Under the pieces are notes generated by a model that worked only from the letters and a program-made list of their open reading frames with translations, had not been told where the DNA came from and searched no databases. From NCBI GenBank assembly GCA_021647685.1, contig JAKIUH010000026.1, positions 1 to 20,260 of the forward strand: a stretch of DNA of 20,260 nucleotides, given 5' to 3'. Every line of letters starts with the position of its first letter. Position 1 is the stretch's first letter. This document shows positions 1-7,380 of this stretch, one piece after another. A program made the position numbers and the translations under genes. The DNA comes from Bacteroidales bacterium (GTDB taxonomy: Bacteria > Bacteroidota > Bacteroidia > Bacteroidales > NBLH01).

Positions 1-1
1 A

Positions 2-1672
2 GAGGTTTGTATGTTTGCTGAGAAAATTATGGTTATCAATATGATTACCGCACAGCCTGACTATACCGAAGCTTTTGAAGTGCACGGGCTTTTAAACTTA
101 GGCTACGAGACCAATGGAAACGCAAAAAAAACACATGGAGAACTGTCAATGGGGAATAAAAGTTTTGATTTATCATTGAGCGGCGGGTACAATGATTACG
201 GGAATTACACAAATGGTTCCGGTCAAGAAATTGCCTCATCATTTACAAATTATGATTATGCGATAAAATTAGGATACAATCCGGCAAGCAATCAACGTAT
301 TCAAGCAAGTTGGAGGCAGTCTTTTGCACGTGATGTATTGCACGCAGGATTACCTATGGATACAGAAACTGATGATCAAAGCTCGATCACTTTTGATTAT
401 TCGGCAAAACAACTCACGGAAAAGATTTTTGCCGTTAATGTTAAATTTTATCGTTCATGGGTAGATCATGTAATGACGAATAAATTAAGACCCTCGTATA
501 AAGCGACCCATGCGGTAAGTCCGGTTAGTTCGTTAAACTATGGAGGGAAAGTAGAAATGGGCTTGAATATCAGCGATAATAATCTAATCTATATAGGTGC
601 AGATTATAAATACATTAATAAAGACGGAAGCCGCCATCGTGAAGTATATATCAACTCTTGCACAGGAATGGTGTTTGATCCGCCCAAAGAATTTACCGAT
701 AAAATTTGGCAAAATTCAAATACCACCAACTACGGTTTTTATCTTGAAAACAAAAATACAATAGGTGAAAACTTAAAGTTAAATGCAGGACTAAGATTGG
801 ATATAAACAATGGAGAAATTCTTGACCCTGAGGAAGATTTTTTAAATCTGTATAACGGAAATCTGAAAACCGAAGCTCTGACCGATTTAAGCGGTATGCT
901 AAGCCTTAACTATGATTTAAACAAAATGTACAGCATGCAATTGGCTTATGGCTTAGGTAGCCGTGCTCCAAAAATTACCGAAAGATACATTAACCATTTT
1001 ACCGTAGGTATGGATGCTTATGAATATGTGGGCAATCCGTTTTTAAAATCCGAGAAAAACAATCAAATTGATTGGGTTTTGAACAAATCGGGCAATATTT
1101 TTAGTTTTAATGTCGATTTATTTTTCTCCTATCTGAAAGATTATATCACTGCAGTAGTGGATACCACATTAAACAAAAAATTCATGGCTTGTATGCCGCC
1201 TGCACATGCTAAACGGTTTATTAATTTAGATAAAGCAATACAATATGGTTTTGAGTTGTCAGCCGGGTATAAATTTGCAAATTATTTTGCATTGAACGGA
1301 AATGTATATTACACTTATGCTCAAAATAAAGATATTGATGAACCATTACCGGAAATTCAGCCATTGAGCAGTAATTTGTCTTTAAGCTATACGAAGGATA
1401 AGTTTTTTGCACGCATTAACGGACGTTTTGTTGCAGAACAAACTCGTGTTGCAGCATCGTTTAACGAAAGTCCTTCGGACGGATTTAGTGTTTTTGATGC
1501 AAAAATTGCATATACAGCTACGAAAAGCCTGAGTTTTGAAATGGGAGTAAATAATATTTTTGACGTAACTTATTATGAACATTTAAGTCGCCCTTATAAA
1601 AATATGCCCGAACAAAGTATGTTTTACGAACCCGGAATTAATTTAATTTTTAGTGTGAAAGCACGATTTTGA
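2..1672 (+). CDS. TonB-dependent outer-membrane receptor, 5'-truncated (beta-barrel part)
   Basis: The frame is open to the left edge; the first ATG is at base 11, but the real gene should start much further upstream. The protein would be an outer-membrane active transporter energised by TonB. What is seen is the end of the plug (VINMITAQPDY) followed by a long run of alternating amphipathic strands typical of a 22-strand barrel, with landmarks QASWRQSFARDVLHAGLPMD, GLGSRAPKITERY, the EMGVNNIFDVTYYEHLSRPY segment near the end, and a terminal aromatic residue (KARF). A Met/Cys/His cluster (FMACMPPAH, about residues 391-399) lies in a predicted extracellular loop and could fit a metal or metal-chelate substrate, but this is inference. 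The signal peptide, TonB box and most of the plug are absent. The residues before VINMIT do not match the usual glycine-rich plug motif. A terminator follows directly. Confidence 0.85.
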   Translation, partial: EVCMFAEKIMVINMITAQPDYTEAFEVHGLLNLGYETNGNAKKTHGELSMGNKSFDLSLSGGYNDYGNYTNGSGQEIASSFTNYDYAIKLGYNPASNQRIQASWRQSFARDVLHAGLPMDTETDDQSSITFDYSAKQLTEKIFAVNVKFYRSWVDHVMTNKLRPSYKATHAVSPVSSLNYGGKVEMGLNISDNNLIYIGADYKYINKDGSRHREVYINSCTGMVFDPPKEFTDKIWQNSNTTNYGFYLENKNTIGENLKLNAGLRLDINNGEILDPEEDFLNLYNGNLKTEALTDLSGMLSLNYDLNKMYSMQLAYGLGSRAPKITERYINHFTVGMDAYEYVGNPFLKSEKNNQIDWVLNKSGNIFSFNVDLFFSYLKDYITAVVDTTLNKKFMACMPPAHAKRFINLDKAIQYGFELSAGYKFANYFALNGNVYYTYAQNKDIDEPLPEIQPLSSNLSLSYTKDKFFARINGRFVAEQTRVAASFNESPSDGFSVFDAKIAYTATKSLSFEMGVNNIFDVTYYEHLSRPYKNMPEQSMFYEPGINLIFSVKARF

Positions 1673-1683
1673 TTTTCTAAGAA

Positions 1684-1719
1684 TGCAGGTGTCGGTTTTT
1701 CCGGCACGTGCATCTTTTT
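1684..1719 (+). terminator. Rho-independent terminator of the TonB receptor gene
   Basis: Arms 1684-1695 (tgcaggtgtcgg) and 1701-1712 (ccggcacgtgca) pair over 12 positions with one mismatch and one G-U, around a five-T loop, followed by tcttttt. It lies 11 bases after the TGA stop of the receptor gene. Confidence 0.85.
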
Positions 1720-1884
1720 AACCTAAATTGAGCGGTTGGGAACAAAGAAAATGGCTAATGCTTTGGTGCTAAAAGATTTCTATAAATTTGGAAGACACCT
1801 TGTTGGTATCTGAGAAATTTTAGAAATTCTTTGAGTGCTAAATGATTAGTCATTTTCAAAGTTTACAATCGCTCAATTTAGGTT
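1720..1884. mobile_element. 165-bp full-length imperfect hairpin, MITE-like element
   Basis: Terminal arms aacctaaattgagcg (1720-1734) and its exact complement (1870-1884) form a perfect 15-bp inverted repeat. The complementarity continues inward with interruptions: gaaaatggctaat near 1749 pairs with attagtcattttc near 1845, and the centre closes with agacacc/ggtatct around a ttgtt loop. The entire element is thus one long palindrome without an ORF, as in miniature inverted-repeat elements. A possible 3-bp duplication TTA flanks it (1718-1720 and 1884-1886). It sits immediately after the receptor's terminator and converges on the next gene, whose stop is 40 bp away. The parental transposase family is not identified, so 'mobile' is inference from structure. 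Confidence 0.6.
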
Positions 1885-1924
1885 TAATACAGTATAAAGC
1901 ATTATTATTTTTCCTGAATTACTA

Positions 1925-4399
1925 TTAACGCTTAATAAACACCGCAAGCACACAAATTGCTCCCGCAAAAAACCCTGCTGCCTCGATACCTTCAAGCGGA
2001 ACAATAAACATACTCACTGCCAATGCTGCAAGTGCAGAACCAAACAAATCGGCACTGTATAAATTACCGGCTATTTTACTGCTTTGAGCGTAGCTCAACT
2101 GTTCGGAAAGGTAAAAAAGAAATCCGCTGACGGATGAAATTAATAAAGTTTGCGAAAAAATCAACAAATAATTAAACCATTGAATTTTAACAGCTGAGAA
2201 AACATAGATAAATTGAAAAGGCAAAGCAACAAGGAATACTGCCAACAAGTAAAAACTTATTTTATAAAGTGTGGCTGAATCATAACGGCTTAAATAATCA
2301 GGAAAAAACAGTGAGCCAAGTGCCAAACCGGCCATAAAAATCATAATAATGACACTCAACATACTGAATATATTTCCAAAAAGTACCTGAAAACCAAAAA
2401 TAATTAACATTTCAGCGGTTATGGACGCAAATCCAACAGCAAACATTCCATAATTAGCCTTATTGATATTTTTCCAAACAAAAATCAAGAATAAAAACAG
2501 AAAACCTGCCAAAACCCAATAGTTTGTTTTAAAACGGCTTAATTGACTTTTAATTTGCAACAAATAGGATACCGGCTTAAAATCTTTATTAAGCAACTTT
2601 GTTTGTTTTAGTCTGTCCTTTATAAAATCAGTGCGTTGGGCAATGGAAAAATCATCAAGATAATAGGAAATGTATTCGTTTTCAATACCTTTTTGGTTCA
2701 TAAGTTCAACAATATTCAAGCGAATTGAGCTATCAGAAGCCAAAAAATAATCATGTTCTCCCGGTATCACCTCTACATGCATAAAAAGTTTGGATAAAGT
2801 TGAAAATAAAACCGAAAAGTTTTGTTTTTGTTCATCACTCAAATAGTTTGCACTTGGGGGCAATTGGGCTTTAATAATCCCTTGGGGATTAAGATGTTTT
2901 TTTAATAAATTAAAAAATTCAAGAGTATAATAGCGATTTGTTTCAGAAGTTAGCGGAGGCGGAATATTTAATAATATCACATCGTATTTTTTCTTATTTT
3001 GCATTAAAAACCGCCGTACATCGGTAGTGATGTAATTTATTTTTTTACTGTGGGGTAATCGGATGTATTTTTTAGCAGCCGAAATAAGTGCCGGATTAAT
3101 TTCTAAATAATCTATGTTTTTTAGCGGGTATTTTAGCAACTTGGTTAATTGTCCGTTTATTCCGCCCGATACAAGTAATATTTTTTGCGGATTTTCAACT
3201 TGCAGCATGGCAAAATGGACGGCTTCCTCATTTTCAGCGATATTTCCGCTACCTGTTCCGCCGGTATCACTCGAAAAAAGATAATCCCCGTTTTGATAAA
3301 AATTAAGTTGCCCAGAATTTTCCGTTACGATAATGTTTCCGTAAGGCGCATTTTGTTGATAAATAATTTTTTGATTAATGAAAAGTTGATTTTTTACAAA
3401 TTTTTCAAGGGGTAAATAAAACAATAATGCAAAAACAAAGCACGACAAAACAAAAATTTTTTTGAGCCTTTTTGTAAAATAACCGGCGACCCACATATTT
3501 AAGGGTAAAAGCAACAATAAAGAACGAAAACTATCCAACCAATAGATAATCAGAAAATTAAAAAACAAACCGGCAATAAAACTACCCCTGGCTTCATAGG
3601 CATAAACAAGATGTGCCTTGCGATTTTGGTAAATTTTTCCTGCAATATGGCTTAACAAACTAAATGAAAAGCCCGAAATTAAATTTAAAGGGAAAAGCAG
3701 CAGAAATGAATAAAATATTATTTGGCTTAAACCGGTTTCGGTACCGGACAAAAACACCTTGCTTTTTAAAAATATAATGAAAAATAATGTTAGAACAGGT
3801 AAAACAGCCAAATGAACAAGCAAAAAACTCATTGATTTCTGTGGAGAATATAAACGAAAAGCATAACGCCCCGCATAAGCTCCCAAGCCGATAAGTACCA
3901 TCCAATTAAAAAACAAAATACCAATAATTAATTCATTTCCCGAAAAAAGTGCTAAAAACTCACGAATAAATACAATTTGACTTATAAAAGTACTGAAACC
4001 AAGACTTATAGCAGCATATTTGACCGGTGTTTTTAATTGATTGTTAAAAATAATTTCAGGATGATTTTGCTTGGATGATTTTGTTTTTTTAAACAGTTTT
4101 CCAAAATAACTTAAATGCCAAAAAATGTGAAACAGCGCTACCCAAAACATGGCAACTCCCACATCAACATGCCAAAAAGTTAAATCATCAGCAATACTGA
4201 TGTCCCAATCATAATTAATTTGAAATGTCAAAAAAAGTCCGAAACCACCGGAAACTAAAAAACTTAACAGCAATAATACATTCCAAAATCTGCGGTGGTA
4301 AACTTTACTTATCAATCCTGATTTTACGGCAATCCAACTCATGCCATAGAACAAAAAACTTAGAACACTAATGGATATTAAGTCGTATTTTTCTTGCAT
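1925..4399 (-). CDS. Membrane-embedded spermidine-synthase-like protein with cytochrome-b-like N-terminus
   Basis: An 824-residue inner-membrane protein. Residues 1-100 hold three hydrophobic helices with clustered histidines (H77, H91, H95 in WHVDVGVAMFWVALFHIFWH), resembling haem-binding cytochrome-b/DUF4405-type helices. Residues about 128-330 are a further multi-helix block, about 345-560 a Rossmann fold like spermidine synthase, and about 630-820 a last helix block. The Rossmann part keeps the glycine loop (SGGINGQL, 411-418) and the acidic strand end (YLEIN, 431-435). The proton-accepting Asp region of aminopropyltransferases reads LLNIPPPLTSETNRYYTLEFF, with Asn478 and Pro481 where spermidine synthases carry Asp. 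It is therefore unlikely to make spermidine. Similar fused membrane 'spermidine synthases' occur in Bacteroidota and Deltaproteobacteria; their substrate is unknown to me. No obvious TAnnTTTG promoter was found upstream. It is a single-gene unit, facing the TonB receptor gene tail to tail. Confidence 0.75.
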   Translation of the reverse strand: MQEKYDLISISVLSFLFYGMSWIAVKSGLISKVYHRRFWNVLLLLSFLVSGGFGLFLTFQINYDWDISIADDLTFWHVDVGVAMFWVALFHIFWHLSYFGKLFKKTKSSKQNHPEIIFNNQLKTPVKYAAISLGFSTFISQIVFIREFLALFSGNELIIGILFFNWMVLIGLGAYAGRYAFRLYSPQKSMSFLLVHLAVLPVLTLFFIIFLKSKVFLSGTETGLSQIIFYSFLLLFPLNLISGFSFSLLSHIAGKIYQNRKAHLVYAYEARGSFIAGLFFNFLIIYWLDSFRSLLLLLPLNMWVAGYFTKRLKKIFVLSCFVFALLFYLPLEKFVKNQLFINQKIIYQQNAPYGNIIVTENSGQLNFYQNGDYLFSSDTGGTGSGNIAENEEAVHFAMLQVENPQKILLVSGGINGQLTKLLKYPLKNIDYLEINPALISAAKKYIRLPHSKKINYITTDVRRFLMQNKKKYDVILLNIPPPLTSETNRYYTLEFFNLLKKHLNPQGIIKAQLPPSANYLSDEQKQNFSVLFSTLSKLFMHVEVIPGEHDYFLASDSSIRLNIVELMNQKGIENEYISYYLDDFSIAQRTDFIKDRLKQTKLLNKDFKPVSYLLQIKSQLSRFKTNYWVLAGFLFLFLIFVWKNINKANYGMFAVGFASITAEMLIIFGFQVLFGNIFSMLSVIIMIFMAGLALGSLFFPDYLSRYDSATLYKISFYLLAVFLVALPFQFIYVFSAVKIQWFNYLLIFSQTLLISSVSGFLFYLSEQLSYAQSSKIAGNLYSADLFGSALAALAVSMFIVPLEGIEAAGFFAGAICVLAVFIKR

Positions 4400-4451
4400 G
4401 AAACAAGCATGATTAGAATAATAATCACATAAAGAAAATTCAGAATAACTG

Positions 4452-4469
4452 TCTCAATGGGAATTGAGA
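4452..4469. repeat. Short palindrome upstream of the membrane protein gene
   Basis: tctcaat (4452-4458) and attgaga (4463-4469) form a perfect 7-bp inverted repeat around ggga, 53 bp upstream of the ATG at 4399. It could be an operator or a 5'-leader hairpin. No second copy was noticed in the window. Confidence 0.35.
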
Positions 4470-4763
4470 TGAGCCCAAAAAAATAAATTTTACAAAGTAA
4501 AAATCTACGTAAATCCTATTAATCTGCGAATAAAATATAGTTTGTACTACGCACCTGTTTTTGATGCTGAACCAGACTTATTCTCAAATCCTATTTGAAA
4601 TACTATTTTGCATTAATTATCAATATTATAAGAATATATGAGCATGCTGTTCAGAATTTATACACACATTTTGTTTTTACAATATTAAATCATGAACCAA
4701 AAAATAAGGGAATAAGGTTGAACTTGTTCGTATTAATATTGCCATTAAGGTTACAATTCTAAA

Positions 4764-4833
4764 AATAAGCTTATTGAATATTAAAAATCTTATCTATATT
4801 ATTCAATAAATTATAGGATATTCTATGCTTATT
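4764..4833. repeat. Nested AT-rich inverted repeats downstream of the toxin gene
   Basis: Two nested perfect pairs: aataagc (4764-4770) with gcttatt (4827-4833), and inside it ttattgaata (4771-4780) with tattcaataa (4800-4809). Together they could form a weak hairpin just past the toxin stop. There is no clear T-tract on the minus strand, so it is not called a terminator. Confidence 0.4.
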
Positions 4834-4845
4834 ACCTTATTTACA

Positions 4846-5148
4846 TCATTTTACAATTTCCCTCTTTGATAAATCCCTTGCCGAATGATGAACTGTTAAA
4901 ATATCAACCCTGTTTATGTGAACAATTTTATAAATAATACGATAATTTCCTTCTATCAGCTCGCGAATATCTGACCTGTCTATTTCAATAACTATTTTAC
5001 CGGAATAAATATGTGTTTTTAATATATTTGTTCGATTTTTAATTCTTTGAATTTGCCGCTTCGCATAAATTATAGAATCTTTGGATATAAACTCAGCAAT
5101 AGCTTTTAAATCATCCCTAGCCTGAAATGTCCAATTTATTTGAACCAT
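4846..5148 (-). CDS. RelE/ParE-superfamily toxin
   Basis: 100 residues, the normal size for this superfamily. The N-terminus (INWTFQARDDLKAIAEFIS) has the two-helix hairpin start of ParE/RelE toxins. The core shows IRELIEGNYRIIYKI (R62, E63, Y69, R70) followed by ILTVHHSARDL (H87, H88, R91), the usual 'iReL..g.yRi.Y' plus 'i.v.h..R.l' signature. ParE-type members poison DNA gyrase and RelE-type members cleave mRNA on the ribosome; sequence alone does not decide which. The start overlaps the end of the upstream antitoxin gene by 13 bp, implying translational coupling, and the pair is transcribed from the antitoxin promoter. It appears intact, with the conserved basic residues present. Confidence 0.8.
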   Translation of the reverse strand: MVQINWTFQARDDLKAIAEFISKDSIIYAKRQIQRIKNRTNILKTHIYSGKIVIEIDRSDIRELIEGNYRIIYKIVHINRVDILTVHHSARDLSKREIVK

Positions 5149-5318
5149 TTTTTAATTTCTTTTTCCATTTGTTCATTTGAAACAACCATATTGTTTTCAG
5201 ATTGAAGGTTTCCTTTTTGAATTTTATCAATTAACAATAAATGTTCAATTAATTCATCAATTGAAAATTCTTCGGGTAAATACTCAATATATTCCTTAAC
5301 TTGTAGCTTTGTTAACAT
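5136..5318 (-). CDS. Antitoxin of the RelE/ParE module
   Basis: A 60-residue acidic protein whose gene lies directly before the toxin and overlaps it by 13 bp, the standard antitoxin-first order. It contains a predicted helical N-terminal part (VKEYIEYLPEEFSIDELIEHLLLIDKIQ) and a charged tail ending EKEIKKWFK that probably wraps the toxin. A longer reading starting at 5357 exists, but the -7 promoter box (5336-5343) would then lie inside the gene, so the ATG at 5318 is preferred; its leader would be about a dozen bases. The family resembles short antitoxins without a classical DNA-binding domain (DUF2281-like). That name is tentative; the assignment rests on position and size. Confidence 0.7.
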   Translation of the reverse strand: MLTKLQVKEYIEYLPEEFSIDELIEHLLLIDKIQKGNLQSENNMVVSNEQMEKEIKKWFK

Positions 5319-5335
5319 ACTAATATTTTTTAATT

Positions 5336-5343
5336 CAAAGGTA
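5336..5343 (-). promoter_or_regulatory. -7 box of the toxin-antitoxin promoter (TACCTTTG)
   Basis: TACCTTTG on the minus strand is an exact match to the Bacteroidota -7 consensus TAnnTTTG, ending 17 nt before the ATG at 5318. A clean -33 TTG at the expected distance was not found; a TTTG lies closer, 11 nt upstream. Confidence 0.55.
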
Positions 5344-5492
5344 CGAAATTTTAGCAAACAGCATAAAATTCTTGCCTAAGAAATAATTTTTTAAAATTTT
5401 ATTTCATCGTTCTGAAAAATTTAATCTCCATTTTATATCCAAATAATAAGACTCTATTATAATTGTTGAGTATTGTTTTACAACAGGACAAT

Positions 5493-6989
5493 TTATTCAT
5501 CAAAAACAATAGCTTCATACACAAACAGTTCTGCATCTTTTAGTTCGGATAATGAGATACCCGCTTTGTATTGGGCACAATAATTTACAAATTGCTCACG
5601 AGTCCAATTATTATCACTTGCTACTTGCGGAAGTAGGGTTCCGTGCCGGTACCCTTTTTTTATGTAAATGCCATGCTTGCCAATTTCTATTTCATCAATT
5701 GAATTTATTTTGTGCATTGGAGTAAGTACAGAGATTTCAATATGTAATTTATTCAGTTCCTTTTCTTGTACAGGGGAAAAACGCGGATCATTCATTGCAG
5801 CCGATACTGCCATATTTTGGACTACTTGATATAATGGTAAATCTGTTGAGAAAATACCGATACAGCCGCGCAGCTTATGTTGCTTGTTTATGGTTACAAA
5901 AGCACCACTGGGTGTTTTTAAGGCTTTTGAAAATCCGGCAGTATCAATATCCGGTTTTCTTCCGTTTTTTACATATTCTACAATGGTATTTCGTGCAATT
6001 TTCAATAAGGTTTCTTTATCTTTACGGCTTAAATTAAAACTTAGAGGACTTACTTTATCTTTTTTGCTTATGGTTATGGCATTATAGCCTACCACACGTT
6101 CTTTGTCGCCATAAGGAGTATCGCCTGAATTCCGGTATTTTATCAACCGGAAATTCAATGCTCTGTTGCTTTGTGTAATATAAAGCAAAACCAATGCCGG
6201 ACTTAATCCGCACATACTGGTTGCCAAATGTTTAATGCCTAAACGTTGATTTTGTTGCACCTGATTAATTAATGTCTTCGGATTGTTTTTCAGTAAGGCT
6301 TTTACAGTGAGGCTATCTACTTTTTTTGCATCATTATACGCCGGATAATGTGAAAAGTCAGAACTTATAATAAATAAATTATCTTCATTAAAAAAAGGTT
6401 TTAATTCACCGGCAATTTCTTTAATAATTTTTTCATTTTCTGTACCAATTACTATCGGAACAATTGAGATATCCAGCTTTAAATAGTATTGCAAAAAAGG
6501 TAATTGAGTTTCTATGGCATGCTCATGAATATGTGCATCGGGAATATATGCGATATATTTGCTTTGTTCAATTAATAGCTCAGCTGTTTGCGTATCCACT
6601 TTTACCTCACCCAAGGGAGTTTCATAATTACCAATATTATAAACAGATGCACCTGCAAAGGCATGATAATGACTTGGAGCTAAAATAAATATATGCTTAT
6701 ACTTTTTATTTGCATCAATTTGTGCATATGCATTTGCTGCTATTTCTCCTGAAAAAACATAACCCGCATGAGGAACTATTATTGCCAGAACATTTCCAAG
6801 GTGATGCGCTTCGGTTTTATCAAAAAAACCATTTAATTGATTTTCCAATTCTTCTTTATCCTTTGGATAAAACTGACCTGCAACTACTGCTTTACGATTA
6901 ATTAATGTTCGTTTATTTTCTTGAGCCGTACAGGATAACAAAGAATAACAAAATAGCAGAATGGCAAAATATTTAGCAAATGAGACCAT
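5493..6989 (-). CDS. Lipoprotein fusing Memo (AmmeMemoRadiSam B) and AMMECR1 (AmmeMemoRadiSam A) domains
   Basis: 498 residues from the ATG at 6989. A longer TTG-started reading to 7046 overlaps the -7 box and would spoil the signal, so it is rejected. Residues 1-20 form a lipoprotein signal: MVSFAK, a hydrophobic core, and LLSC with Cys20 as the acylated residue. Residues about 32-305 are a Memo domain with the three conserved metal-site residues: His74 (VPHAGYVFSGE), His107 (APSHYH) and Cys260 (ATSMCGLSPALVLL), plus SSDFSHY. Residues about 322-496 are an AMMECR1 domain with the hallmark LRGCIG (373-378), followed by SAAMNDPRFSPV. In other bacteria the Memo and AMMECR1 proteins accompany a radical SAM enzyme; no such gene is in this window. 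The biochemical role is unknown. An intact membrane anchor implies work at the periplasmic face, unusual for this family. Confidence 0.85.
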   Translation of the reverse strand: MVSFAKYFAILLFCYSLLSCTAQENKRTLINRKAVVAGQFYPKDKEELENQLNGFFDKTEAHHLGNVLAIIVPHAGYVFSGEIAANAYAQIDANKKYKHIFILAPSHYHAFAGASVYNIGNYETPLGEVKVDTQTAELLIEQSKYIAYIPDAHIHEHAIETQLPFLQYYLKLDISIVPIVIGTENEKIIKEIAGELKPFFNEDNLFIISSDFSHYPAYNDAKKVDSLTVKALLKNNPKTLINQVQQNQRLGIKHLATSMCGLSPALVLLYITQSNRALNFRLIKYRNSGDTPYGDKERVVGYNAITISKKDKVSPLSFNLSRKDKETLLKIARNTIVEYVKNGRKPDIDTAGFSKALKTPSGAFVTINKQHKLRGCIGIFSTDLPLYQVVQNMAVSAAMNDPRFSPVQEKELNKLHIEISVLTPMHKINSIDEIEIGKHGIYIKKGYRHGTLLPQVASDNNWTREQFVNYCAQYKAGISLSELKDAELFVYEAIVFDE

Positions 6990-7043
6990 AGCTAAAAGAA
7001 TTAAAATTACGGATAGTAAATTTACAAAGATTTTAAGATGTAT

Positions 7044-7051
7044 CAAAGGTA
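7044..7051 (-). promoter_or_regulatory. -7 box upstream of the Memo-AMMECR1 gene (TACCTTTG)
   Basis: An exact TAnnTTTG match on the minus strand, about 54 nt upstream of the chosen ATG (6989). A TTTAACAG, also found in the neighbouring small-RNA promoters, lies just upstream of it. The expected -33 position is T-rich rather than TTTG. Confidence 0.5.
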
Positions 7052-7104
7052 AGACCTGTTAAAAAAAGGCGAATATGTTATGAATTATTAAACACTTAGA
7101 AAAT

Positions 7105-7142
7105 TTTAACACTATTTAACAGCTTGTTTAACATTCTTTAAC
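7105..7142 (+). promoter_or_regulatory. Four phased TTTAAC boxes upstream of promoter A
   Basis: TTTAAC starts at 7105, 7115, 7127 and 7137 (steps 10, 12, 10), roughly one helical turn apart and ending 12 bp before the -33 element. The same four boxes recur at 7298, 7308, 7320 and 7330 in copy B. The face-of-helix spacing suggests an activator array or an UP-like element; the binding protein is unknown. Confidence 0.5.
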
Positions 7143-7154
7143 GAAATTTGTTCG

Positions 7155-7183
7155 TTGCAAACCATATCTTGCACCTATCTTTG
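7155..7183 (+). promoter_or_regulatory. Promoter A of the small-RNA unit
   Basis: TTG (7155-7157), an 18-bp spacer and TATCTTTG (7176-7183) match the Bacteroidota primary-sigma promoter (TTG at -33, TAnnTTTG at -7). Transcription should begin near 7188. Confidence 0.75.
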
Positions 7184-7187
7184 TCAT

Positions 7188-7281
7188 GTTAAAACAAAGA
7201 AAAAGTTTTTTCATAATAATAGGTTTTAAGTTAGTAATTAGGTTAAAAGTAAAAGGCGGGAGTGGTTACCCGCCTTTTTTT
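7188..7281 (+). ncRNA. Small RNA, copy A (predicted)
   Basis: The roughly 90-nt stretch between promoter A and a strong terminator has no downstream gene in the same direction, so it is not a leader of anything in the window. An ATG at 7186 begins a 38-codon frame (MLKQRKSFFIIIGFKLVIRL...) that reads through the terminator hairpin. That ATG lies at or before the expected transcription start, and the three differences from copy B inside the frame all change amino acids. Both facts argue for a non-coding RNA, though a leaderless micropeptide cannot be excluded. No known RNA family was recognised. Confidence 0.55.
7255..7281 (+). terminator. Intrinsic terminator of small RNA A
   Basis: ggcggg (7255-7260) and cccgcc (7269-7274) form a perfect 6-bp GC stem around an 8-nt loop, followed by seven T (7275-7281). 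Confidence 0.85.
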
Positions 7282-7297
7282 ATTGTTGATTTTTTCT

Positions 7298-7335
7298 TTT
7301 AACACTATTTAACAGTCTGTTTAACATTCTTTAAC
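7298..7335 (+). promoter_or_regulatory. Four phased TTTAAC boxes upstream of promoter B
   Basis: Second copy of the array, with TTTAAC at 7298, 7308, 7320 and 7330. The two base differences from copy A in this part fall between boxes 2 and 3, leaving all four boxes intact. Confidence 0.5.
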
Positions 7336-7347
7336 GAAATTTATTCG

Positions 7348-7376
7348 TTGCAAACAATGTCTTGTCCCTATCTTTG
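7348..7376 (+). promoter_or_regulatory. Promoter B of the small-RNA unit
   Basis: TTG (7348-7350), an 18-bp spacer and TATCTTTG (7369-7376). Both elements are identical to promoter A although the spacer carries four substitutions. Confidence 0.75.
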
Positions 7377-7380
7377 TCGT

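Larger units (their letters stand above)
4400..4845. other. 446-bp AT-rich spacer without a recognisable gene
   Basis: No ORF of convincing composition, RNA gene or coding remnant was seen in either strand. The stretch holds the short palindrome at 4452-4469 and, at its right end, nested AT-rich inverted repeats (4764-4833) downstream of the toxin-antitoxin pair. Confidence 0.6.

Noticed and set aside
4846..5357. Toxin-antitoxin pair as part of a larger defence island
   Set aside because: Neighbours are housekeeping or unrelated genes; no nuclease, methylase or integrase is present.
7188..7281. Amino-acid attenuator leader (Phe/Ile codons before a terminator)
   Set aside because: No biosynthetic gene lies downstream on the plus strand; the next gene is convergent. 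The codons are not strongly enriched for one amino acid.
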